Shown: positions 33,868-45,368 of the stretch, one piece after another
Numbering within the stretch: position 1 is the stretch's first letter
Layout: the number at the start of each line of letters is the position of its first letter
Notes under the pieces: model-generated
What the model was told of the DNA's origin: nothing
The model's input: the letters and a program-made list of their open reading frames with translations, nothing else
Databases searched by the model: none
DNA from: Paramarasmius palmivorus
Lineage: Eukaryota > Basidiomycota > Agaricomycetes > Agaricales > Marasmiaceae
Assembly (NCBI GenBank): GCA_037176845.1
Contig: JAYKXP010000196.1
Coordinates: 1 to 64,000, forward strand
Length of the DNA stretch: 64,000 bases
Reading direction: 5' to 3'
Position numbers and translations under genes: made by a program

Positions 33868-34850
33868 GTAAAGGTAGGAGCAGGATTATGGTGGAAAGGA
33901 CAGCAAAGAATACTCCAGCTTCTTTGCTTTCCCTGACCGTGGTTCACGCGTCGAGTCAGACGGAATTCGGAGTATCGGCACGGAAACACACAGGAGATAT
34001 TGAACGAGAAAGCCGGCTCTATTCCATTCGTGTCAGATCAGATTTTGCCAAGTACAAGGCAAACGGCTTTCCAGGTTTCCGTGCAGACTCCATGAGTAGA
34101 ACGCAATTTAGCGAGAACAAGCGTACGTATGCGGAAGAGGACGTCCGGGCGTTGGACTACAAAGGGGATTCGGCTCGGAGCTTTCTGACATCGCCAGCAG
34201 CGTTTGGAAGCGGACTGAGCCGAAAGCACTCGAAAGTATTCCTCTGATCCCCCCCCCCTTGAGGCAGTGTCTAAACATCTGATGTCAGTGAATAACGCGT
34301 GGAGTATATTTGAGCAGATGCGACTTAGGCACCAGCTGGAAAAGCTCACCACAGCACACCCACTCCACACCAAGGTACACCGCCTATAGTTCCTTGACTT
34401 AAGAAATCCTCATGACGACTATTTGATGCAACCAGACAAAGCACCGCATTGCCAAAAGAGCTGCAGCAGGCACCAGTGTGGTCGACGAACAACCCTTTCT
34501 CTAGACGGCGTACATATCACGCGAGGAAGAGGTAGGAACCACCTGTGGACCCGGTTGTCGTGAAGAAGATGCACGAGAGCGTTATCAAGGGGTATCACAA
34601 AACCTTAGAGTTTTTATCCAATTACTCCAAGGTCGGAAAGTCTTGCAGATCCCTCCCACTTTTCCAGTGGCTGGAAGAACGCACCGTTCAAGCTACATCT
34701 CTGACGGCACCTGAAAGTTGATTGAGCGGAGAAGGGCCGATATGTTAGATTGGCTTCTTCGCTAGCACCAAAACGCTGTAATAGTTCCATCGCCACTTAT
34801 ACATCTTGCTGCGTATTTCTTAGAAAGTATACGAAGACGAGTCACAACGT
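33868..34850. other. No supported gene; may hold the Helitron 5' end
   Basis: Open frames on both strands (plus 33852-34247, minus 34038-34373) overlap each other and lack domain or splice support. A C-homopolymer (about ten C) sits at 34249. Composition returns to host-like values here. Confidence 0.35.
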
Positions 34851-34859
34851 ATCGGTGTC

Positions 34860-35660
34860 ATGCCATTCGATGCTGCTACCGACTCCACCTTCCACCTCGT
34901 GCCTCATTCCTTCTTGCGTTCGTTTCCCATACGCCGTCGATCTCATTCTCTATCCTTTTCTCGCTCTTCGGCGCTGTATTCAGCGGCTGGTCTCCATGGA
35001 GGCGTCCTTGATTCACTACGTGGCCGACGACTGGAGTGCTCGTAATCGCGTGTTCGATCCTCGGAGTGATGTCTTCCCGGTGACCTCGACCTACTACGTC
35101 CTCTTGATCCCTTGCGGCTATAGTCGTCGCCTTCACCGCGCTCCAGACATATTAGATCCTTCTTTAACCGCTTCTCCCCTTTCTCCCCAGCCTTCCTACC
35201 CGTTTGTCTTCCTTTTCATGTGCCGTTTTAAACTTCTTCCGGGTTCGCTGATGGACCAGCTGTAGCAGTAGTAAAAGGTTCTGTTTTGGATTTGGGGTCG
35301 GGTTGAAAGCCTCTATTTCTAGTATTCAGGCATTAGTGAGACATTGAACTGCAGAAAAGTAAAACGTACAGAGCAACAGGTAAGGCGTCCGCTTCAGCTT
35401 CCTTAATCTTCCTAATTTCCAAGTTTATTTCATCTTCAGTAGACTTCTTCTCTCAGCTGTACCGATGAAGATCTTTGGTCTTCTCCCAACGACCAGTTGG
35501 GGCATTTATACTATAACCTAGGTAGTTCTGCGAGCCATCTAGAAATCAGAACAGCTTCCACAGCATGAATGAAGCTACGCACCTGCCTATCCTTGTCAGC
35601 AGAAACATCAGACCACTTGAAGTCAGCTTGACCGCCTCATGTACCGCCGCGGATGGTAAT
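34860..35660 (-). pseudogene. MMtag-family (MMTAG2-like) pseudogene
   Basis: Exons on the minus strand: about 35583-35655 (GGQADFKWSDVSADKDRQ), 35370-35527 (NYLGYSINAPTGRWEKTKDL and then EDEINLEIRKIKEAEADALP) and from 35318 (GFQPDPKSKTEPFTTATAG). A C-terminal exon is rich in RS dipeptides (RSRSRSPGRHHSEDRTRD, near 35080). This order of GGQ-FKWSDV, DKDR-NYLG, INAP-GRW, IKEAE and an RS/Lys tail is the MMtag family, a conserved eukaryotic nuclear protein. In-frame TGA codons interrupt it after RGGT, after LHRYS, after REKDRE and after NERKKE, and the start codon is not found. Each TGA sits where an Arg (CGA) would fit. Introns are retained, so it is not a retrocopy. Confidence 0.75.
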
Positions 35661-35760
35661 GGTGGTGGGAAAGAGTCAAGACAAATTTAGATTGATCGCA
35701 ACGTGTGACCTCATTGCTGGAAAGTCGACGCTCCACTTACAACCACCACCACGATGGGCT

Positions 35761-36386
35761 ATGCATGTATTTTTCTTCACGTTTGCGCTGTTGATTTCGT
35801 TGGTCTTTGCACAGATGGGAACGGTGGCTGATGAGTATGTTGAATGCTTCCGTTTTACTGATGATGGGTATTGAGCAGGCTGTAAAGCGATGGATAGACG
35901 GTGGTGGAGGATGTAACAACGAACGCTCGAGGTATTAGGACGAAGTCTAGGATATTTATCTTGTTTCATCGATTATCTTTTATTCAGCTTGTTCATCGCT
36001 GTTGGCCCTCAGCTCTGCTATATTAGACAAACCCACAAAAGCTGCACAAAATCCAGGTCCGATTGGGGCTCCTACAACAACGACGCAAGAAGGTATGTCG
36101 CTGTAGCCCATCGCATTGAACTGAATAATAACATCGTTCTCTTACAGGCATACCCTTCCTACCAACACCATTTCAATACACTACAACTATCGGCGGCGTA
36201 AAGACTGCTATCCAAGATACCTTTACACCCCCACTTGGATTCCCATCTACTGTGCTAACAAAAATACCCGCTACAGGAAGTATTCTGGGCTACAGCGAGT
36301 GGCTAGCTCAATACCGTTCTACTGCAACCAATTCTGCTTCGTCGCCTATTAGATGGCTGACGGAAAGAACGCGGGGCATGGTTTAG
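35761..36386 (+). CDS. Probable secreted or membrane-anchored hypothetical protein
   Basis: The first exon starts MHVFFFTFALLISLVFAQ, a strong signal-peptide-like segment, followed by an acidic start (TVADEYVECFRF). Further exons are supported by an intron at 36093-36147 (donor GTATGT, acceptor CTTACAG). The frame before it reads AILDKPTKAAQNPGPIGAP. The frame after it reads IPFLPTPFQYTTTIGGVKT, then FTPPLGFPSTVLTKIPATGS, and ends ERTRGMV with stop at 36386. The junction between 35870 and 35990 is unresolved. Pro/Thr-rich composition suits an extracellular protein. No family is recognised. Confidence 0.5.
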
Positions 36387-36408
36387 GGTATATCGCGTGG
36401 ATTAGCAT

Positions 36409-37428
36409 GTGGAGTTGACCTCGTTGGATCGTACGAAAGGAAAATGGCTCATACCTTATTCACGATATCACGGACTTGAAGATACCTTCCGAATGACGGA
36501 TCTCACGCATTTACGGGTGTACTTTTACGGCTTAATCCCGACACAGCTCACTGTACACGCTTTGATTCCATACATAGATTGTCGTAATGGACATCGTCTC
36601 AACGCCTCGAGGAAAAGGAAGACCGCCCAGTGTTAACCGCTGTTATTTGGGCGCCTGTTACCCTTTGCTCTCTCTAGTCACTACGAAGCGCTTCGAAAAT
36701 CGACTACAGATCTGGTACGCCATACGGATAGGACTGGTTTATATGATAATAGCTGGCACTCCTCGAGACGAACGTTTCACGAGCCTCCGACGTATTTATA
36801 GTCACGGGCCTTCGTTTCTTTCATTCCTTTCCGTCACAGCACGACTTCAACGCCCATTTCTCTCACCTCGCTCGACGCTCTTCGCCATATGCTGCCTTCA
36901 AAACAACTTTCTAAGGCTGATTTGGTACTTCCTCCTCTGCGCCCAATTCAGCTTTCGCCGAGCAATGTCCGAAGAAGAGCGCTCGCTCGCTCCCCATGAA
37001 TGGCCATCTTGGCTGTTACCCTCTACTTCGAACGATACCACAAGACCAAGTCAAATGCCCTGTGGCATATAAACCGGCTTACATTCGAATGCTCCGATGG
37101 AATAGTGGGATTTCACAGCGCAGGGTTGGCATTTTGGTGTCAAACCCGCGAGGGACGTGAACTCCATACTCCAACTATCGCCGAACCCGTCAAAGTACCA
37201 GAAGACGCTAAAACTATGCTTACCATGTCGACCTATTATCATTGTCGATATGTTGATGGTGATAAAATACTGCGTCAACTCACGCTGGACGAACTCGCTA
37301 GGTGTTACCTCACTGCGCAGAAATACGCCCATCCAGTGATGCTTCTTAGGCGTGAATCAGAAGCCAAGGGAGTTGTCTATCTTACCTTGTCAAGGTTGTT
37401 GATGCTAATTACGACGTTCATGCGTTAG
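36409..37428 (+). pseudogene. Doubtful coding remains
   Basis: Three overlapping plus-strand frames (36409-36636, 36587-37072, 37000-37428) contain phrases such as LTHLRVYFYG and MSEEERSLAPHEWPSW that look protein-like. The frame changes repeatedly without good splice sites. It could be a decayed F-box/LRR-type gene, as members of that class lie at 57.5 and 60 kb. Evidence is weak. Confidence 0.25.
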
Positions 37429-37694
37429 AGAGGTTGCTCATCTCATCGACAGCCATTACCCGCGCTTCGTTCACTTGTGGAGAAGGAACAGAACGAACTA
37501 GTCGAGAAGATCTAGTCGAGAAGATCTAGTTCTTTGCATGCAAAGCCATCAGCGTCACTTTGGAGCACCAACCATGCACATTGGATCCTGTCCGGGACCC
37601 TGATCTTTACGACAAGATGGTACGTCTTAACCAGCTGCTTGGTAGTGCAGTGCTCAGCGCTCTCCAAAATACCTAGACCAGATTCCGATAACCC

Positions 37695-38090
37695 ATGGAT
37701 CCTTTCATTTCGAAATACATCGCTATCCTCACAAGCGCCATCGAATGCGACTATTCGTCACCCAAGTGCCTTTCTGTAATCCGTACCCGAACGGAGTTCA
37801 AGGTACATGCTGGAATAAGCCCGGACTTACAGACACGCTCCTTCTCTCGACGATGTAGCCTTTGTCGTCTGAACACCGCATGGTGTGGGGACCGTACGAG
37901 GAGATAAGGAGAATCGAGTAACGCCTTCATCGAAAACATAGACCAAGCAGAGCCCAGCGGAAGCATTCTAGTTTACTTCCATGTAAAACAGGCGTTGTGT
38001 CCCGAGTTGCCTGCATTACGGCATGTGAAGGCAGAGAACGAAGCAATGGCGAATATCTCATATGGTGTAATAAAGGTTTGGTCACATAAA
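37695..38090 (+). pseudogene. Hypothetical gene fragment
   Basis: MDPFISKYIAILTSAIECDY begins an exon ending at a GTACAT donor. After an acceptor (CGATGTAG) comes PLSSEHRMVWGPYEE. The frame then needs a one-base shift to read NAFIENIDQAEPSGSILVYF and continue to LCPELPALRHVKAENEA. The shift suggests a broken gene or a splice I could not see. A short direct repeat (CTAGTCGAGAAGAT, twice) lies upstream at about 37.5 kb. Confidence 0.35.
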
Positions 38091-38114
38091 AAAATAAACA
38101 AAAACCGTGCAAAA

Positions 38115-40146
38115 CTACCAATTACGATCTACAGTGTCGATTTGATCATCCTCCACAACGTCCACCTCACGACAACCAGCTTTGGACGGATCGGTAGTAT
38201 GAGTAGCAGCACCTACTATTTCAAAAGCCTCTTCTGCAGGAAATGAGCATGCCGTGTTAACGCCAGCAGCCCTCGCAGCTTTCACGGTCGGATACCCTAG
38301 CTCCGAAGTTTGGAACATAGTGGCTTGATTAAACCATACGATGGAACCCCTTCCTATGCCTGCGGCCCAATTTTCGTCGTGAATAGCCTCCGGATCGTCG
38401 CACGAGCATAGAGGCTTGCAATTATTGCCATTTGGAGCTTCGTCTTCGGTAACTACAAAATCTAAAAAAGCTTAAGCCCACGCCAGAACAAAGGCAGATG
38501 ATGCGGCGCTTACTATGTTTATCGACGTTAAAATGCAGAAATAGGGAGGATGGGTATAGCAGAAATACTCCGGGTGGAAGCTCTACCACAACTCCGGCTT
38601 CCCAGATGACTAGCCAAGACCTCTCCCGGTGATTAAAGTGGCCATAAACGAAAAGCATGCATACGCCGAGAGCCACGTTCTTAAAGTCGACGTGCGGTTG
38701 GCAGTGGACTCTTTGGTAGCCATCAACCACGCCGTTCAGGCAGAAGTTGAAAAATACCCCATACGGTGCCTTCAGCCCATAATTCTGCTCCATCCATTGG
38801 GAGCAGTCCATGAATCTTTTATAGATGCCCGGAAAGACCTTGCGTATCATGGAACAGCCTATCTTAGTGAGTTGAGTGAAAAGGCTGTTCTTCTTGAAGA
38901 AACGGTCGACGACAATCTTTTGAGAGGCGTGCCAGCGGCTGATCTTTGGTATCTGGACAAGAGAATTATCGGATGAGTCGACGTTTCGATAAAAAATTCC
39001 GCGAGACAAAATTCACATACGGGTTTGTTATTTCTGTCATAGCCTGCGATGGAAAACCATCCCACCCCTCTAAGATTTCGGTGACGTTCTGCTGCAGTCG
39101 GAGCAGTGGTTGCCAGAATAAATGAATCAGCCTCTTTGCAAATGGAGGCCATGATCTTGCGAAGATTTGGGGTAGCAACAGAGCGAAAGATGACGACTCG
39201 GCGCTTAGAGTCTGTAATTTTCGTTTCCTTGCTGCATAATTAAATCGGGGCAATCAGCACAGGCTTTGATGGAAAAAGACCAAAAGACTCTTACCCATCA
39301 TATGCAATGGCAGCTAGGTTTGGAATGGCGCGACCGGCGCTAAGTTCAGCCTTCAGAGTGTTTCTGACATCCGCAGAAGCGTTGAGGCCCTGCCAAAGAG
39401 GTTTTGAAGCTCTGGCGTCCACCGTGACGTCTAAGAAAACCGCTTCGGCTACGTAAGCCTCCGTTTCCAAATTCATTCGATTCACGCTTCGAAGGAACCG
39501 CTTGTTTCGTCTTGCAGAGCCTGTTGAAGGCAAAGACGAAGGAGGGAGTGAATTTATTCTTTGATCGGTAATTCTTGGTAAGTACGACGCATGGCCGTTA
39601 GACGGGATGAAAACTTGCTTCTCGTATGGAACGCTTGAAGGGACCGGACCCGCCCAACTTGAGACTGCCTCTTCCTCAGGCACGTTCTTCTGCAGCCTTC
39701 TGCCTGTGCCATGCAAATGCCCTGTGGGCTGCGTGTCGGAGTGGTGCCGCTGTCCTTCGGAGTGTGCAGTCTGCATCGACGCGTCGCTGTAAAGAAAGTA
39801 AGCCATGCCTGCGCGGGAGAAAGATCGCAAAGGAGCGGCCAGGTACCTGCGTGCGGAGTCTGAGTAATCCGAATCACCAGAAAGAGGGCCTTCTTCAAAG
39901 TTCTGCTCGTCAAGACCATCTTGAAAGTCCCTGAAAACAGATTGAGCACACGTTGGCGAGCGATAAGGAGAAAACGCACTCGTCGTTAACTGCTGGGTCT
40001 TGATTTCTAAGTTCATCAGATTCATGAAGGTGACGATAGTACACGAGCTCTTCAAGAGTTAAGCCGCCCGATATGAGTCCACCGTCAGTAGACTCAGGAA
40101 AGTAAAGCTCTATAATGCGAGCAACAGAGCGCGTGAAGTATACCAT
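38115..40146 (-). CDS. Jelly-roll, 2OG-Fe(II) oxygenase-like protein (579 aa)
   Basis: The exons are 39980-40146, 39847-39930, 39295-39786, 39021-39231, 38514-38952 and 38115-38461. All phases agree and the total is 1,740 nt. The N-terminus (MVYFTRSVARIIELYFPES) is followed by an acidic/His-rich linker. The C-terminal domain contains APYGVFFNFCLNGVVDG, then VHCQPHVDFKN with an HxD pair, LGVCMLFVYGHFN, SWLVIWEAGVVVELPPGVF and SSLFLHFNVDKH with a distal His. It ends GSIVWFNQATMFQTSELGYP. I know this domain as a recurrent Agaricomycete family. The HxD...H arrangement on a jelly-roll pattern suggests a 2-oxoglutarate/Fe(II) dioxygenase fold with an intact metal triad, but the substrate is unknown. 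It is one of the best-supported genes in the window. Confidence 0.8.
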
Positions 40147-40149
40147 TTT

Positions 40150-41490
40150 TGTCGGAAAGGACGATTGTGATAAAACACGACGATGCGCTCGCCATTTTAT
40201 AAAGCACCTGGCGCATGGCGAGGTTGGAATTATCGGCCAAAGGGTGGATGAAAGAAGCGGAGAGGCAAATTCTGAAGACCTCGAGGGCCTCGAGGATACG
40301 CCGACGGGCACCCGCCGCGGGCGTGAGGATCGAACGGCTAAGGGATGAGCTATAGAAGTATCGACAAGGGACCGAAAAAAAACCGCACCATTTGGTGAAA
40401 TCCCGTGACGGAAAATCAAGAACGTGACCGACGCGCGCAGGTTTGTTGATTGTCTGGCACAAACAAACACATATATTCTCACGACGCACAGATTTAAACC
40501 CCGCAGAAAGGAACAAAGGGTCGTCGCTCTACTCGTTTGTGTTTTGCGACGAGTGGCCTTCGGGGTCTTGGGAAACCAAGTTGCGACCTAAAGACACCAA
40601 ACCATCGCTCTGCTCGTTTGTGTTTTGCGACGAGCAGCTTTCGGGGTCCCGGGAAACCGGGTTGCCGATGGTCCACCGTGCACAAAATTGCAACATTCAC
40701 CGCCTGGCCTCTATTCACAAAAAAAGAAGCTCCTAAACAACCCGTGCCTTCAGCATTAGCGCAAAAACACGCCTATTAAACGGAAGGCAATGCGCGACGC
40801 CCGATAGCTCACAAGAGCTGCAAAAGGACCAGCTACGCGATAAAAGGACGGGCCTTTAAACGAGCGACGTCGATAGGCCTATGAGAACGGTCGTGGCTAA
40901 ACGGGGAAACCCGAAGAAAGCACGCCGAATGCAGAAGAAAGGGGCACCCAGCATTAATCCGCATGTCGCAATTGCAACCGGCGCCAATCTGCCTCAAGAG
41001 ATATTGCCGAAACTGCCAGTAATCTGTGGAGAAAACTAGGCAAAGCCTGGCAACGATGGAAAGGAATGTGAATGGACGCGATATTAGGACGAGAAGTGGC
41101 CAAAGCAAAAAAAAACACCGACTGCTCGAACAGCATAGAGAGAAATGCGCGCGGTAAGCCCAAAAAATCCACCAACTGTTGCTCTTCCAGAAGGGAACTT
41201 CAAGACTGCATTAAGCCCTCAACGAACAGCGCACCTCTCGAAAGTAGAAAAACTAAATGCATTCGCGGCATTGCTCCGAACGATCAACAGACCGAACGCC
41301 GGGGAGTAGTCGGTGACAGCGATGAAGAGATGCAGGTCTCACATCATACAAATATGGTAATACAATGAAAGAAATGCGCCGTATAGTATACATTTCACAG
41401 CTAAAAAACAAATACAACACCCCGCGGGGAGGAAATAAGCACTGGATCACACCATACGAAAGCCATACGACGAATAGAGACAGCAGAAAG
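40150..41490. other. Intergenic, holds the 81-bp repeat only
   Basis: Apart from the tandem repeat I see no supported exon. Long frames here (minus 40094-40516, plus 41072-41368) have no domain or splice support. Confidence 0.4.
40524..40668. repeat. Tandem repeat, two units, period 81 bp
   Basis: TCGCTCT[AG]CTCGTTTGTG starts at 40524 and again at 40605. Each unit contains an inverted pair CTCGT/ACGAG around a TTTGTGTTTTGCG loop, then TTCGGGGTC and GGGAAACC. The units differ at a few positions. They lie about 0.4-0.5 kb upstream of the ATG at 40146, in the likely promoter region of that gene. Confidence 0.85.
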
Positions 41491-41497
41491 ACTCGCA

Positions 41498-43781
41498 TTA
41501 TCGATCAGCCAAACACAATGAGTGCTCGTGCCTTTCGAGTGCCCATTTCATTGAGCGGCACTGATCGGGATAGAGTACGAGTTCCTTCGAGAGCCCAAAC
41601 GCGCATGCTTTGCCATCCAATAGCGCCTGCGTCTTGTCATACAACTCCGAGTTATCTTCCGACAATACTCCCAATACAAACGCCTTCGTAGATTCAGCAG
41701 AGCTCGTGTGAGGAGCACGCTCGTCGAATGTGAGCGCTATTGCAGCGCATTGCTGAACATAGAAATGCGCCCATAAATCGTGAACCTGAAGACTCGTGCA
41801 AACGCCGTTACGCGCAATGACAATGCGGGAATCGACGACCTCCAGGATGTCTCGAATATACGATCGTGCCTTGCTAGCCCGACTAAATGAATCGCGGCCA
41901 CTGGCATCTGTCGAAATGCCCATCCGAAACAGGTCTGAAAGTTCCAACACCGCAAACAAAGAAAACAGCTGTGCCAATCCGTCGAAAGACAGCGTATCAG
42001 GAAGGTGTAGCCGAGTCATCGATGTCCCCATATTCGCATTGAAAAAGTGGTCGGTTAAATGCACGATCCAATCGTGCCAGTGCAGCAAAATGGCCCACAA
42101 CAGCGATCGATTTTCATCGCTTAGCGCCGCCCTTTCATCTGATCGAAAATGCTGGCGAACCAACGCCCAGAGAGTATGCTCTAGCGTTGAAGTGGAATAG
42201 AAGTAGGCGCCGTGACATATGGCGGGTTCTAGGGTCACCAAGCAATACGGTATTCCGGCTCGGATCATGCTGATAAACGCAGTCAGCAAAGCGAAAGGCA
42301 TCATAAAAGCGTTGCCCTACATCTTGTCACCTTCCAAAAGCAACATTCCAATAGTATCAGGCATTTCGTATAGCAGACTTCCCACGTTAAAGCGCGGATC
42401 TCTAGGAGTGGCGCTTGATACCACATCTCCAGCATCAACGCCAAGAAACAACAAGATCGAACCCAATTCCACAATAAATTCTAGATCCAACCCATCGGGT
42501 GACATGTCCATAGAGTGCGATGCATTGGCAGTGGCGACAAAGTGCCATCGGAGTCTCTCCACCGTGCTGGTACCTTCAAGTTCTGCGAAACCCAAAGAAT
42601 ACCTCTGAGAGTATAGATTGGTATGCAGAGAAACAGAGACATCTTTCCCGCTGGCGATGTCAGGCACGTCAGGAAAATAGAGAATCTTTCCGTCTTCGCC
42701 TGCGTCTAACTGCCGCAGAAAATCCACGAATGACGCGAACACAAAACACTCGGATTGCTCAGTGGCATCCTCTCGCAACGAAACGTCTGTATCTGATCAG
42801 CAGCTGGCATCAAAAGAACAGAAGATACTTACCAACGGCCTTTCGCAAGGTGCTGCAAGATCCCACGCAAGATAAGGCGCGTAGATCTATTCCATTGGTA
42901 ACAGACGCTGACCTCCTTCCCAGCACCAATATGATACCTGAAGAAAACAGCGGGGAAAGCGAAGCAGACGTGTCTAGTTTCAGATATTCTTCATGCGTTA
43001 AAGTGGCAACGTGAAGAATAGGAGAACCTGATATGGCCGCAGAGACCTGTTCCGCTACCGTCTCGCAATGGGCGCTTGGAGACGTAACCTGAAGGAAATG
43101 CATCTCATTGCCATTTTCCAGCTGATAATAGTTCGATCGGCGAATAAGGTAATCCAGCGCATCGAGTTCATCTACGGACTTGGCGGAAATGCGTCAGAAT
43201 ATAATCAAAAAGGCCAATATGGTAGCAGACGCTTACATAGAAAGAAGGCCAGTATGTACAAGATCTACCATCGGGAGAAACCACCAAATACGCCTCACCG
43301 CACACTTTCTGTATAACCGTCAACAAAGAACATGAACAGCAGCGGCGGGAACATGCATTACCGACTTCAGACTTGCCTCTTCAAGCTTTTGGAAGGCAGA
43401 ACGAGAACCACAGTTTATTCTGCAGATGCTGCCTGCATCACGAGTAGACAGATCCTGTGATTGGCGGTCGGAAGAATCCAACAGTCCAGCCGCGTTACCG
43501 TCTTGTACTTGAAGTGCATCTTCCATACTTGTAACCGACAGCGGCGCATTCGACTGCTTCATGGTAGAAGCGACGCCCTGTACCTTGTTGCCTCCACTTT
43601 CGCCGCCGGTCCACAATTCCTCATCGAGTAAAGACGAGAGTTCACAAGAAGGATCCACGTTCATGTCGGACGATCCGCTGCCAGACGAACAGCCACCAGA
43701 TTCCGCACCATACTCACCGCTCGCCACAGCGATCTGCAAAAATTGTTTCGAAACACGCTCTTGATCGCACGATATGCCCAT
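41498..43781 (-). CDS. JmjC-like domain protein (693 aa), metal site degenerate
   Basis: The exons are 43362-43781, 43237-43308, 42833-43178, 42321-42792 and 41498-42269 (phases 0, 0, 1 and 2; 2,082 nt). Residues 1-140 are Ser/Gly/Asp-rich (MGISCDQERVSKQFLQ). The central domain includes VCGEAYLVVSPDG, RSNYYQLENGNEMHF, then LRWHFVATANASHSMDMSPDG and LVTLEPAICHGAYFYS. This matches Agaricomycete JmjC-like proteins, where WHIVAT...HxD and a later CHG-HFYS carry the Fe ligands. The His of the HxD motif appears replaced (SMD) while the Asp and the distal His remain, so demethylase activity is doubtful. The long helical C-terminus (HDWIVHLTDHFFN) is typical of that group. The proposed start follows the stop of the next gene by about 65 bp. 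Confidence 0.72.
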
Positions 43782-43847
43782 TGGTATAGACCCCTTTATC
43801 CCTAGGGCTGATTGAACGTGAACGCCGGATAAGATCTTAAGATAATA

Positions 43848-45286
43848 TCACCTACAAGGGTGAAAGAAGTTGGACTCCGGCTTCGCAAGCGGAAGCAATG
43901 GTGATGCTTCTGACAAGAAGCTCGTCAAAGCGTCAAAACCAATCGTTAGGCCTCTTGCTATAGCAAATAGCTGATCCCAAAGTAGGGTTTCCACGCGCCT
44001 AAGCACTGCCGGTCTTGCTGACCCATAGTGATACCATGCCTGTAAGGAACGGATAACGCCGGTTAGTAATTAGCCTCGACATGGAACGGACGCTACCCAC
44101 CCGAAGCATTTGCAATCTGGACAAACTATTAGACAGTGGATTTATATCGCACAGCAGAATCAAAGGCGAGACAGAAAGAGCTAGAAACAACGCTTGGCGA
44201 AGCCTTGCTGTTGAGGGAAGATCGGGCACAATGCTCGACAGGTGGCCTTTCCTGTTAGCTATTCTGGAGGACATTGAGTATTACAAGTAATTCGATAATA
44301 TAACTCACGTCTCTAGCTCTGTCACCAAGGTTTCCGTCGATAGTGGAAGATCGAAATTACCCTTGAAACAATGAGCATTCTGCCTACCATCCCGAAACAA
44401 CCGAAAGTCATACCTGCAGCATATAATTAATGAAGAGCGCAGCTACTTCCAAGTTCCGAGCCGCCTTCTCTATTACCGAAACAGGACAGGCTTCGTTAAT
44501 TCGATCCAGAATACTGATAGCAACCAAAGCCAATCGTTGCGACGTAGTCATTTCCAATTCCCCCGGACTGAGCGATATCCGAGTGGCGCGTATGATCGTA
44601 CTGTTGCACATGGACCGCATGCTGAGCAAGGCTTGAGGCCACCCTCTGCGGTCTGATAGGGAACGAACACCCCTCTGCGTTGCGCCCGAAAGATATGAAG
44701 GGAAGAAAACACAGGCTTAGAGTGCATGCCTTAGGAAGACAACGACTACACATACCAATTTGCCTGTGGTTCCTTGAAAGACTGTGCGAGGGACGGTGAT
44801 CCCGATCGAATTCGACACCTCCACATTGGACTGTTTCGACCCAGCGCCTCCTCCAACTAGCGAACAAACATCCAGCATCTTTAGCCCAAAGAGAATCGCA
44901 GGCAGTGGTTCCGCTGTCTTCTGGTTTGGCGACAACCAAGTTCGGTTTTCCACTATTTCTCGAACAACTGGCTTTTCATAGCATCGACGAAATTCACCCA
45001 GGAGCCCGGTTGCCATCGCCTGATGCAAGTAAATCAAAGGAAAAAGAAAATTCAATCTCCACTAAGTCGACTGATGAATCGAGGAACTCACATGCATTTC
45101 AACTGGTAGTATACTGAATCGGTGCTCGTCGCTGAAAACGACGCCAGTAAACCATGGCATTGCTCGCACCAACGGAGCGTGACAGAGGGCGACATCTTCA
45201 TCCATCCTCGATTCCTCCGGAAGAACCTTGCACGATTCAGTATTTGAAAGGAGAGATGCAAACGTAGGCAGCCGCAGCGAACACAT
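43848..45286 (-). CDS. Hypothetical helical protein, about seven exons
   Basis: Exon 1 (45092-45286) begins MCSLRLPTFASLLSNTESC. Exon 2 (44756-45061) has MATGLLGEFRRCYEKPVV and LPAILFGLKMLDVCSLV. Exon 3 (44414-44674) has ALLSMRSMCNSTIIRATRIS and TSQRLALVAISILDRINEAC. A short exon (GNFDLPLSTETLVTELE), then TIANRKGHLSSIVPDL, then AWYHYGSARPAVLRR follow, ending FFHPCR at 43848. All junctions I checked keep phase. Helical repeats with this SMRSMCNS-type pattern recur in Agaricomycete proteins I have seen, but the function is unknown. It lies head-to-tail with the JmjC-like gene. Confidence 0.65.
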
Positions 45287-45368
45287 GGTAGTCTGACAGA
45301 CAAAAGATTCATCTCAGTTTGGTGTAGTTATGTAAACTGTCCAGAACAAGCCAAATACGTAAACATCT

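Larger units (their letters stand above)
25552..33900 (-). mobile_element. Helitron, approximate extent
   Basis: The boundaries are estimates from base composition and the extent of the Rep-helicase frame. Neither the 5' TC end (expected near or right of 33.87 kb) nor the 3' CTRR end (expected between 25.55 and 26.0 kb) was pinned down. Confidence 0.6.

Noticed and set aside
34750..35265. 171-codon plus-strand open frame
   Set aside because: It is antisense to the RS-rich exon of the MMtag pseudogene. The Ser/Leu/Pro bias follows from that exon's sequence.
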